Assembly (NCBI GenBank): GCA_035539855.1
Contig: DATLHO010000215.1
Coordinates: 1-7,757, forward strand
Origin: DATLHO01 sp035539855
Lineage (GTDB): Bacteria; Bacteroidota; Ignavibacteria; OLB7
Direction: 5' to 3'
Length of the DNA stretch: 7,757 nucleotides
In this document: one piece after another, positions 1 to 6,079 of the stretch
Layout of the letters: each line of letters begins with the position of its first letter
How positions within the stretch are numbered: position 1 is the first letter of the stretch
Program-made: the position numbers and the translations under genes
Notes under the pieces: model-generated
Database searches by the model: none
The model's input: the letters and a program-made list of their open reading frames with translations, nothing else
Told to the model about the DNA's origin: nothing

Positions 1-855
1 GCCGTGGTCGGCGATGACACGCAGCGAGACGTCCTCGCGCTCGGTGTTCCCGTAGGCCTTCCCCGACAGGCGCTCCGCGCACGCGATGATCCCGCGGAGC
101 ACGTCGCCGTCGTAGTTGCCGGGGACGCCCTGGAGGACGGCGCAGATGCGCTCGAAGCCCATGCCGGTGTCGACGTGCTTCGCCGGCAGATCCTCGAGCG
201 ACCCATCAGGTCGCCGGTTGTACTGGATGAAGACGTTGTTCCAGATTTCGATGACCTCGGGCACGCCCGCGTTGACGAGCGGTCCGCCGGAGCGATCCTC
301 GGTGCGGTCGAAGTGGATCTCGGTGCAGGGACCGCACGGGCCGGTCTCCCCCATCTCCCAGAAATTGTCCTTCGCGCCCGCCCAGTGAATGTGCGCGGCG
401 ATCATCCCGGGCTGCCGCGCCCAGATGTCGTACGTCTCCTGATCGCGCTCGCTGCCGTCATCGGCGGCGTAGACGGTCACGTGCAGGCACGCCGGATCGA
501 GCTTCCAGACGACCGTCAGCAGCTCCCACGCCCACGCGATCGCCTCGGTCTTGTAGTAGTCGCCGAACGACCAGTTGCCGAGCATCTCGAAGAACGTGTG
601 GTGGTACGTGTCGTGGCCCACCTCCTCGAGATCGTTGTGCTTGCCCGAGACGCGGATGCACTTCTGGGTATCGACCGCGCGCGAGTAGTCGCGGGTGCCG
701 GTTCCCAGAAAGACATCCTTGAACTGGTTCATCCCGGCGTTGGTGAAGTACAGCGTGGGATCGCCGTGCGGGATCACCGGAGCCGACGGCACCGCCGTGT
801 GCGCGCGCTCCTGAAAGAACTCGATGAACGACTGCCGGATTTCGCGAGAGGTCAT
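1..855 (-). CDS. alaS: Alanyl-tRNA synthetase, N-terminal catalytic part (cut by window edge)
   Basis: Class II aminoacyl-tRNA synthetase that charges tRNA-Ala with alanine in the cytoplasm. The visible 285 codons cover the start of the catalytic domain, about one third of the usual ~870 residues; the editing and C-terminal domains lie beyond base 1. The start ATG at 853-855 gives MTSREIRQSFIEFF, which aligns with the usual AlaRS N-terminus (EIR..F..FF). Family motifs in order are KCIRVSGKHNDLEEVG (65-80), HTFFEMLGNWSFG (86-98), FWEMGETGPCGPCTEIH (165-181), WNNVFIQYNR (205-214), HVDTGMGFER (227-236) and, at the edge, RVIADHG. No good Shine-Dalgarno sequence precedes the ATG. The gene lies 106 bases downstream of def on the same strand, and no convincing promoter was seen in the gap, so read-through from def is possible. 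Product assignment is very secure. Confidence 0.98.
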   Translation of the reverse strand, partial: MTSREIRQSFIEFFQERAHTAVPSAPVIPHGDPTLYFTNAGMNQFKDVFLGTGTRDYSRAVDTQKCIRVSGKHNDLEEVGHDTYHHTFFEMLGNWSFGDYYKTEAIAWAWELLTVVWKLDPACLHVTVYAADDGSERDQETYDIWARQPGMIAAHIHWAGAKDNFWEMGETGPCGPCTEIHFDRTEDRSGGPLVNAGVPEVIEIWNNVFIQYNRRPDGSLEDLPAKHVDTGMGFERICAVLQGVPGNYDGDVLRGIIACAERLSGKAYGNTEREDVSLRVIADHG

Positions 856-961
856 GGACGTGTCGGCCGTAGGGCTGCTGGCAAATGAAAGCGAAGTCTT
901 CAAGATAGAGACTGCGATCCGAACGAATTGTTGGGATGGACCGGGCGGTGCCTGCGCGGCG

Positions 962-1504
962 CTAGCGCGCCAGCGGGTAGTCGGCCTCGACCTCGCCGCG
1001 CTTGATCTCGAGCAGTCGCCGCTTGAGCATCGCGCGGCGCATCGGCTTGACGCGGTCGGTGAAGTAGATGCCGTTGAGGTGATCAATCTCGTGCTGAAGC
1101 ACGCGCGCGAACAGCGCGTCGACCTCGATGACGTGCTCGCCCATGTCGAGGTCGAAGTAGCGCACCTGCGCCGAGCGCGGGCGCACGACCTCGGCGCGCA
1201 ATTCGGGCAGGCTCAAACAGCCCTCCTCGCTGCCCTCCTCCTCCTCCGACGTCGCCTCGACCACGGGGTTGACCAGCGTCAGCGGCGCGACCGATGCGTA
1301 GCCGTCGACGCCACTGATGTCGACGACGGCGATCGAGAGATCGCGGCCGATCTGATTCGCGGCCAGGCCGATGCCGTCGGCATTGCGCATGGTCTCGAAC
1401 ATGTCGAGCGAGAGCCGGACGATCTCGTCGTCGATCTGTTCGATCGGGCGGAGCTTCCGGCGAAGAATCGGATGATCGTACGTGTAAATCGGGAGAATCG
1501 ACAT
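962..1504 (-). CDS. def: Peptide deformylase
   Basis: Metalloenzyme that removes the formyl group from the N-terminal methionine of new proteins at the ribosome. The protein is 180 aa, a normal length. All three active-site motifs are intact: motif 1 GIGLAANQIG (44-53), motif 2 EEGCLSLPE (93-101; metal ligand Cys96) and motif 3 QHEIDHLNG (137-145; ligands His138 and His142, catalytic Glu139). An acidic run (EEEEGSEEG, 87-95) just before motif 2 is somewhat unusual. The start at 1504 gives MSILPIYTYDHPILR, the usual beginning. A further ATG 16 codons upstream (1552) is rejected because it sits in the loop of a terminator-like hairpin and would add non-family residues. No clear Shine-Dalgarno sequence is visible. 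It is followed by alaS on the same strand and preceded by two tRNA genes. Confidence 0.97.
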   Translation of the reverse strand: MSILPIYTYDHPILRRKLRPIEQIDDEIVRLSLDMFETMRNADGIGLAANQIGRDLSIAVVDISGVDGYASVAPLTLVNPVVEATSEEEEGSEEGCLSLPELRAEVVRPRSAQVRYFDLDMGEHVIEVDALFARVLQHEIDHLNGIYFTDRVKPMRRAMLKRRLLEIKRGEVEADYPLAR

Positions 1505-1536
1505 GCCGCGGCGCACCGATCGTGGTTGGTAGAAAC

Positions 1537-1568
1537 AACGAATGCCGATCATAAGATCGGCATTCGTT
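1537..1568 (-). terminator. Hairpin terminator of the tRNA-Ala/tRNA-Asp transcript
   Basis: A perfect 14-bp stem (arms 1537-1550 and 1555-1568) closes a 4-base loop (1551-1554). On the minus strand the stem is followed by TTGTTTCT-like T-rich sequence ending at about 1530. It begins 7 bases past the 3' end of tRNA-Asp, the expected place for the intrinsic terminator of the tRNA transcript. def starts 33 bases beyond it, so either def has its own start signal or termination is partial. The T run is interrupted, hence moderate confidence for strength though not for the structure itself. Confidence 0.75.
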
Positions 1569-1575
1569 TCGAGAG

Positions 1576-1649
1576 CGGGATGGACGAGACTCGAACTCGC
1601 GACCTCCTGCGTGACAGGCAGGCGTTCTAACCAGCTGAACTACCACCCC
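1576..1649 (-). tRNA. tRNA-Asp (anticodon GTC)
   Basis: A complete 74-nt cloverleaf. The acceptor stem GGGGTGG pairs with CCATCCC (one G-U pair), with discriminator G as expected for tRNA-Asp. The D arm is GTTCAGCTGGTTAGAAC. The anticodon stem CCTGC/GCAGG encloses loop CTGTCAC with anticodon GTC (complement of 1613-1615). The T arm GCGAG-TTCGAGT-CTCGT has a closing G-U pair. The 3' CCA is not encoded (CTC follows), so it would be added by the CCA-adding enzyme. It lies 43 bases downstream of tRNA-Ala on the same strand. Confidence 0.98.
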
Positions 1650-1692
1650 GTGTTTTCGAAGAGCATGATGACCCGTTGAGGGATCACCGACG

Positions 1693-1765
1693 TGGACCTG
1701 AGCGGGATCGAACCGCTGACCTCGTGAATGCCATTCACGCGCTCTCCCAACTGAGCTACAGGCCC
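1693..1765 (-). tRNA. tRNA-Ala (anticodon GGC)
   Basis: A complete 73-nt cloverleaf. The acceptor stem GGGCCTG pairs with CAGGTCC and contains the G3-U70 wobble pair, the main identity element read by alanyl-tRNA synthetase; the discriminator is A. The D arm is GCTCAGTTGGGAGAGC. The anticodon stem CGTGA/TCACG encloses loop ATGGCAT with anticodon GGC (complement of 1730-1732). The T arm is AGCGG-TTCGATC-CCGCT. CCA is not encoded. It appears to be the first gene of a two-tRNA transcript, and alaS lies further downstream on the same strand. Confidence 0.98.
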
Positions 1766-2108
1766 GACTCAGACTGTCGACGAACTCGCGTCTTGCGAGG
1801 CGATGTCCTGCGACACCACGTCCCTGCGGCGTGAAGCGTGCCAAACCGAAGGGAAAACAAACATACGGCGTGGGTACCGGGCCGTCCAAGCGGTTTTTTC
1901 GCGGCTACACTTTGCAACCGCGCCCCGGCCGGCGCCGGCGCGCCATCTCCTCGCGCGATGCATGGTCTTTCGCGCAAGGGGGCCATCGAGGATGATATTC
2001 GTCAGCGTTGCCGCAACGATCGTGGGTTATCTTGATTTCCAGCGGCGACGTCCGTCGCGTCCGCAGCAGCAACACCAGTGGCGGCTCCACGACGAGCCAG
2101 GCAACTCA
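1766..2108. other. Divergent intergenic region between tRNA-Ala and the flavoprotein operon
   Basis: About 340 bases separate the minus-strand tRNAs from the plus-strand flavoprotein genes. It holds the tRNA promoter candidate (1860-1889) and presumably the promoter of the rightward operon, although no convincing plus-strand -35/-10 pair was found. A 13-base palindrome (arms 2006-2011 and 2013-2018, CGTTGC/GCAACG) about 90 bases before the first gene is the best operator-like element. A very GC-rich patch lies at about 1919-1945. The reading frame of the downstream gene is open back to 1803, but the translated sequence looks like non-coding DNA, rich in Arg and low-complexity runs, and is not treated as protein. 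Confidence 0.5.
1860..1889 (-). promoter_or_regulatory. Candidate sigma-70-type promoter for the two tRNA genes
   Basis: Read on the minus strand, TTGGAC (1884-1889) lies 18 bases before TATGTT (1860-1865). These resemble the -35 and -10 consensus elements, each with two mismatches or fewer. Transcription would start near 1852 and leave a leader of roughly 85-90 bases before tRNA-Ala. The leader contains a short inverted repeat, CTCGC/GCGAG, at 1785-1799. Placement and orientation fit a tRNA operon, but the call rests on the two hexamers alone. Confidence 0.45.
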
Positions 2109-4619
2109 ATGAAGAGTCAACCCTCGACGCCCGGGATTGCCCCCGGGAGCCCGACGCTCCAGATCGGCGTGCCGGGCTTCACGTATCCCGATCTGTACGA
2201 CCCGATCCGCCTCCGCGAACTCCACGAGATCTTCCTCAGCTCTCTCGCCGAAACCGATTCCGACGTCCACGCCCGCTATCGGCGCTATCTGGAGACGAAG
2301 GGCGACGGAATGACGCCGGTCGAGATCTCGAACGTGATCGTCGACACGTCGACGCACGTTGCGGCGTTCCTCGCGGAGCTCTTCCAGGTTCGCGACGAGC
2401 ACGGGCGCATGCGCCGCGTCGTCGAGGACGAGACGGTCGTCTTCGCGTTCAAGCGCGAGTTCGTCGTCCGCCGCGCGCTCAAGCGCTACAAGAGCGCCGA
2501 GGAGATCGATGCGAACGGAGTGCGCGAGTCGGTCGACGCTCTGCGCGCGGCCTTCGCCGCCTCCGGCTACGACGAGCGCTTCACCGGCGACGACCACGAG
2601 CGCGCGACGGCCGCGCTGGTGATCTGGCTGATGAACCTCGAGAAGGCCCTGCGTGCCGCCCCGCTGGTCGAGGGCACGCTTGCCGCCGACGCCGCGGCCA
2701 TGCTCGCCGCGGCCACGAGCGCGGCCTCCGCCTCACCGGCGCTCGACGCTCGCGTCCGGGAGAGTGCCGGCGATGCCGTCGCGACGGCGACGGCACTCCT
2801 GGAGCTCTTCGACGCCTGGGTCGCCGTCGAGCACTACGGTCCCTCGACGCTGACGCGCTCGTGGGTCTCGCTCGCGATCCCCCACGCGGTCGACTACCAG
2901 CATCTCGTCGAGATCGAGGCGGCCGGACTGATGCCCGCCGGCACGTACGTCGGTCCGTCGGCGACCTACCGGCACCGCGAGGGCTTCAAGCTCACCGACC
3001 CGCGGATGAACCATCGCGAGGTCCTCGACCAGGTCCACTACTGCATCTTCTGCCACGACCGCAGCAAGGACTCGTGCTCGAAGGGACTCTTCGAGAAGGA
3101 CGGCGCGACCAAGCGCAACCCGCTGGGCATCGTGCTCGACGGCTGTCCGCTCGACGAGAAGATCTCGGAAATGCACCTGCTGAAGAGCCGTGGCGACGGC
3201 CTCGCCGCGCTCGTCGCGATCACGATGGACAACCCGCTGTGCGCCGGCACCGGGCATCGTATCTGCAACGACTGCATGAAGTCGTGCATCTATCAGAAGC
3301 AGGATCCGGTGAACATCCCGCAGGCCGAGACCGGCGTGCTCACGGAGATCCTGCGCTACCCGTTCGGCTTCGAGATTTACGCGTTCCTGACGCGCTGGAA
3401 TCCGCTGAACGTGCGTCGCCCCTATCCGCTGCCGTACACCGGCAAGAAGCTCCTGGTCGTCGGTCTGGGACCGGCCGGCTACACGCTCGCGCACCTGATG
3501 CTCAACGAGGGATTCGGCGTCGTCGGCGTCGACGGTCTGAAGATCGAGCCCCTGCCGGAGTCGATCACCGGAACGCGCGATCGCGCGCCGGATCCGATCT
3601 ACGACTGGGACGCGATCTACGACTCGCTCGACGAGCGCATCCTGCTCGGCTTCGGCGGCGTCTCGGAGTACGGCATCACCGTGCGCTGGGACAAGAACTT
3701 CCTGAAGGTCATCTACATCCTGCTGGCCCGGCGCCGCACGTTCAAGTTCTACGGCGGCGTGCGCTTCGGCGGCACGCTGACGATCGATGACGCATGGCGC
3801 ATGGGCTTCGATCACGTGGCGATCGCCACGGGCGCCGGCAAGCCGACGATCGTTCCGATGAAGAACAACCTGACGCGCGGCGTGCGCCAGGCATCGGACT
3901 TCCTGATGGCGCTGCAGTTGACCGGCGCGGCGAAGGCATCGAGCCTCGCCAACCTGCAGCTGCGCATGCCGGTGGTCGTCGTCGGCGGCGGACTCACCGC
4001 GATCGACACGGCGACCGAGGCGATGGCCTACTACCCCGTGCTCGTCGAGCGCGTCGCAAAGCGCGTCGAGACGCTGCTGGCGGAGATCGGCAAGGAGGCG
4101 TTCGAGATGTGGATGACCGAGGAGGATCGCGAGATCCTCGCCGAATACCTCGAGCACGCACGGCAGATCGCCGAGGAGCGCGAGCGAGCCGCGGCCGAGG
4201 GCCGCGCGGCCGATCTGATCGCGCTGATCCGCTCCTGGGGCGGCGTCACGCTTGCCTACCGCAAGACGATGCTCGACTCGCCGGCGTATCGACTCAATCA
4301 CGAGGAGATCATCAAGGCGCTCGAGGAGGGCATCTACTTCGCCGAGAACCTCTCCCCCACCGAGATCATCAACGACCGCCACGGCGCGGCCGAAACGGTC
4401 ACGTTCGAGCGTCAGACGCTCAACGACGCGGGGAAGTGGCGCGGCACGAAGGAGTTCGTGACGCTGCCGGCGCGCTCGATCATGGTTGCCGCGGGCACCT
4501 CGCCCAACACGATCATCGATCGCGAGAACCCGCAAGGGTTCGAGTACGACGAGTGGAAGCAGTTCTTCGCTCCGTTCGTCGTCGAGCAGCAGGTCGAAGA
4601 GGCGCCGGTCGCAGGATGA
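2109..4619 (+). CDS. Large FAD/NAD(P)-dependent oxidoreductase with GltD/NfnB-like core
   Basis: 836-aa flavoprotein. Residues ~310-836 resemble the small subunit of glutamate synthase and the NfnB (NfnL) / SudA subunits, which move electrons between NADPH, FAD and [4Fe-4S] clusters. Cysteines 312, 315, 323 and 346 (CIFC, then KDSC, then GCPLDEKI) and 386, 389, 393 (ICNDCMKSC, with Cys378 nearby) are candidate cluster ligands. The FAD motif VVGLGPAG has its first Gly at 452, ATGAG is at 573-577, the NADPH motif GGGLTAID at 626-633, and a late AAGTSPNT closes the core. Odd features are an unrecognised N-terminal region of ~300 residues with an Ala-rich stretch near 186-230, a ~20-residue insertion inside the first cysteine motif, and a charged helical insertion after the NADPH motif (~647-755). 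Related proteins are usually near 470 aa. The ATG at 2109 has only a weak AGG upstream. It precedes a PyrK/NfnA-like gene by 79 bases. The true substrate is unknown. Confidence 0.9.
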   Translation: MKSQPSTPGIAPGSPTLQIGVPGFTYPDLYDPIRLRELHEIFLSSLAETDSDVHARYRRYLETKGDGMTPVEISNVIVDTSTHVAAFLAELFQVRDEHGRMRRVVEDETVVFAFKREFVVRRALKRYKSAEEIDANGVRESVDALRAAFAASGYDERFTGDDHERATAALVIWLMNLEKALRAAPLVEGTLAADAAAMLAAATSAASASPALDARVRESAGDAVATATALLELFDAWVAVEHYGPSTLTRSWVSLAIPHAVDYQHLVEIEAAGLMPAGTYVGPSATYRHREGFKLTDPRMNHREVLDQVHYCIFCHDRSKDSCSKGLFEKDGATKRNPLGIVLDGCPLDEKISEMHLLKSRGDGLAALVAITMDNPLCAGTGHRICNDCMKSCIYQKQDPVNIPQAETGVLTEILRYPFGFEIYAFLTRWNPLNVRRPYPLPYTGKKLLVVGLGPAGYTLAHLMLNEGFGVVGVDGLKIEPLPESITGTRDRAPDPIYDWDAIYDSLDERILLGFGGVSEYGITVRWDKNFLKVIYILLARRRTFKFYGGVRFGGTLTIDDAWRMGFDHVAIATGAGKPTIVPMKNNLTRGVRQASDFLMALQLTGAAKASSLANLQLRMPVVVVGGGLTAIDTATEAMAYYPVLVERVAKRVETLLAEIGKEAFEMWMTEEDREILAEYLEHARQIAEERERAAAEGRAADLIALIRSWGGVTLAYRKTMLDSPAYRLNHEEIIKALEEGIYFAENLSPTEIINDRHGAAETVTFERQTLNDAGKWRGTKEFVTLPARSIMVAAGTSPNTIIDRENPQGFEYDEWKQFFAPFVVEQQVEEAPVAG

Positions 4620-4698
4620 CCGGGCCGCGAGCGCGCAACCGAAGCATGATCACGCACAGCATTCGACGCCGGCAGCGATCCGGCTCACGATAACTCCA

Positions 4699-6036
4699 AT
4701 GGAAAACAACGGTAGCAACGCACAGCAGACCAACGGGCACGCCGCAGGGGCCCACGATCTGGCTGCATTGAAGTCCGCGCACGAGAATGCCTCGAGCGTC
4801 CGCGAGGCGCTCCTGCGACAGGCCGTTCGCGGCGAAGTCGGGTTCTTCACCTCGTACAACCGCGAGGGCAGACTCATCAGCTACTTCGGCGACAACCATC
4901 CGAAGTACTCCGGCAACGTCGTCAAGGCGATGGCCTCGGCGCGCGACGGATACCCGAAGATCGTCGAGCTCTTCGCCGAGGAGATCGCCCGGCTCGATCC
5001 GACGGCGCAGCCCGAGCGCGACGCCGAGTGGGATGCCTTCTGCGACGATCTCGACAGCCGCATCATCGCGCGCGTCCACGAAGTCAAGCGACTGACCCCC
5101 ACGATCGTCGAGGTCATCGTGCACGCGCCGATGCAGGCCGCGCACTTCAAGCCCGGACAGTTCTTCCGCCTGCAGAACTTCGAGGCGACCGCGCCGCGCG
5201 TCGGCGAGACGACGCTCGCGATGGAGGGCCTGGCGCTGACCGGCGCATGGGTCGACGTCGAGCGCGGACTCGTCAGTCTCATCGTTCTCGAGATGGGCGC
5301 CAGCTCGCGCATGTGCGCGATGCTCAAGCCCGGCGAGCAGGTCGTGCTCATGGGACCGACCGGCGCGCCGACGGAGATCCCCGCCAACCAGGACGTCGTG
5401 CTGCTCGGCGGCGGACTCGGCAACGCGGTGCTCTTCTCGATCGGCAAGGCGCTGCGCGCCAACGGCTGCCGCGTCGTGTACTTCGCCGGCTACAAGCGCG
5501 GCATCGATCTGTACCACCAGGAGGACGTCGAGGAGTCGGCCGACCAGGTCATCTGGAGCACCGACACCGGCGACGTCATCGAGCCGCGTCGCGAGAGCGA
5601 CCGGTTCATCGCCGGCAACATCCTCGAGGCGATGGTCGCTTTCGCCAAGGGCGAGCTCGGCGAGCAGATCGTGCCGCTCTCCGGCATCAAGCACATGATC
5701 GTCATCGGCTCCGATCGCATGATGGCGGCCGTGCAGTCGGCACGTCGTGGGCTTCTCGCCCCGTATCTTGGGGAGCACGTCGCATTCGGGTCGATCAACT
5801 CGCCGATGCAGTGCATGATGAAGGAGATCTGCGCGCAGTGCCTGCAGCGGCACGTCGACCCGGTGACCGGCGAGGAGAAGGGATTCGTCTTCAGCTGTTT
5901 CAATCAGGACCAGCACCTCGACACCGTCGACTTCCACTTCCTGAATTCCCGCCTGAAGGGGAACTCGCTGCTGGAGAAGATCACGCACCAGTGGTTCGAC
6001 CACCTGCTCAGGCAGTCGGACATCGAGCTGGTCTGA
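4699..6036 (+). CDS. PyrK/NfnA-like FAD/[2Fe-2S] electron-transfer subunit
   Basis: 445-aa protein whose residues ~110-410 match the ferredoxin-NADP-reductase-like electron-transfer subunits PyrK, NfnA (NfnS) and SudB. These pass electrons between NAD(P)H, FAD and a [2Fe-2S] cluster. Visible motifs are FKPGQFFRL (150-158, flavin site), LLGGGLGNA (235-243, nucleotide-binding loop), VIGSDRMM (335-342) and a cysteine cluster C372, C378, C381, C400 (SPMQC, then EICAQC, then FSC) as the probable [2Fe-2S] ligands. An N-terminal ~100 residues, containing GFFTSYNREGRLISYFGDN, is not part of the standard subunit and was not recognised; usual family members are near 280 aa. The ATG at 4699 is chosen because it lies after the previous gene's stop, while upstream in-frame codons overlap that gene. 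No strong Shine-Dalgarno sequence is visible. Pairing with the preceding gene implies a heteromeric flavin-based electron-transfer complex. No gltB, pyrD or ferredoxin gene is visible beside it. Confidence 0.9.
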   Translation: MENNGSNAQQTNGHAAGAHDLAALKSAHENASSVREALLRQAVRGEVGFFTSYNREGRLISYFGDNHPKYSGNVVKAMASARDGYPKIVELFAEEIARLDPTAQPERDAEWDAFCDDLDSRIIARVHEVKRLTPTIVEVIVHAPMQAAHFKPGQFFRLQNFEATAPRVGETTLAMEGLALTGAWVDVERGLVSLIVLEMGASSRMCAMLKPGEQVVLMGPTGAPTEIPANQDVVLLGGGLGNAVLFSIGKALRANGCRVVYFAGYKRGIDLYHQEDVEESADQVIWSTDTGDVIEPRRESDRFIAGNILEAMVAFAKGELGEQIVPLSGIKHMIVIGSDRMMAAVQSARRGLLAPYLGEHVAFGSINSPMQCMMKEICAQCLQRHVDPVTGEEKGFVFSCFNQDQHLDTVDFHFLNSRLKGNSLLEKITHQWFDHLLRQSDIELV

Positions 6037-6079
6037 TCGGCGCGCACCAACGCAGCTCACACGCACACTGGAACAACGC

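Noticed and set aside
4..888. Plus-strand open frame of 294 codons
   Set aside because: It is antisense to alaS, whose minus-strand translation matches the family throughout.
1785..1799. Small inverted repeat CTCGC/GCGAG considered as a terminator or riboswitch
   Set aside because: The stem is only 5 bp, has no T run and lies in the tRNA leader; such stems are frequent in GC-rich DNA.
1803..2108. Possible 102-residue N-terminal extension of the large flavoprotein from an ATG at 1803
   Set aside because: The translation is Arg-rich and low-complexity, overlaps the divergent promoter region and lacks protein-like character. The ATG at 2109 directly precedes sequence that looks like real protein.
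2733..4535. Long minus-strand open frame of 600 codons
   Set aside because: It is antisense to the GltD-like gene and has the same shadow composition with no recognisable motif.
4620..4698. Gap between the two flavoprotein genes examined for a promoter or small gene
   Set aside because: It has only a 5-bp inverted repeat (GCCGG/CCGGC) and no promoter-like hexamers; it looks like an ordinary operon spacer.
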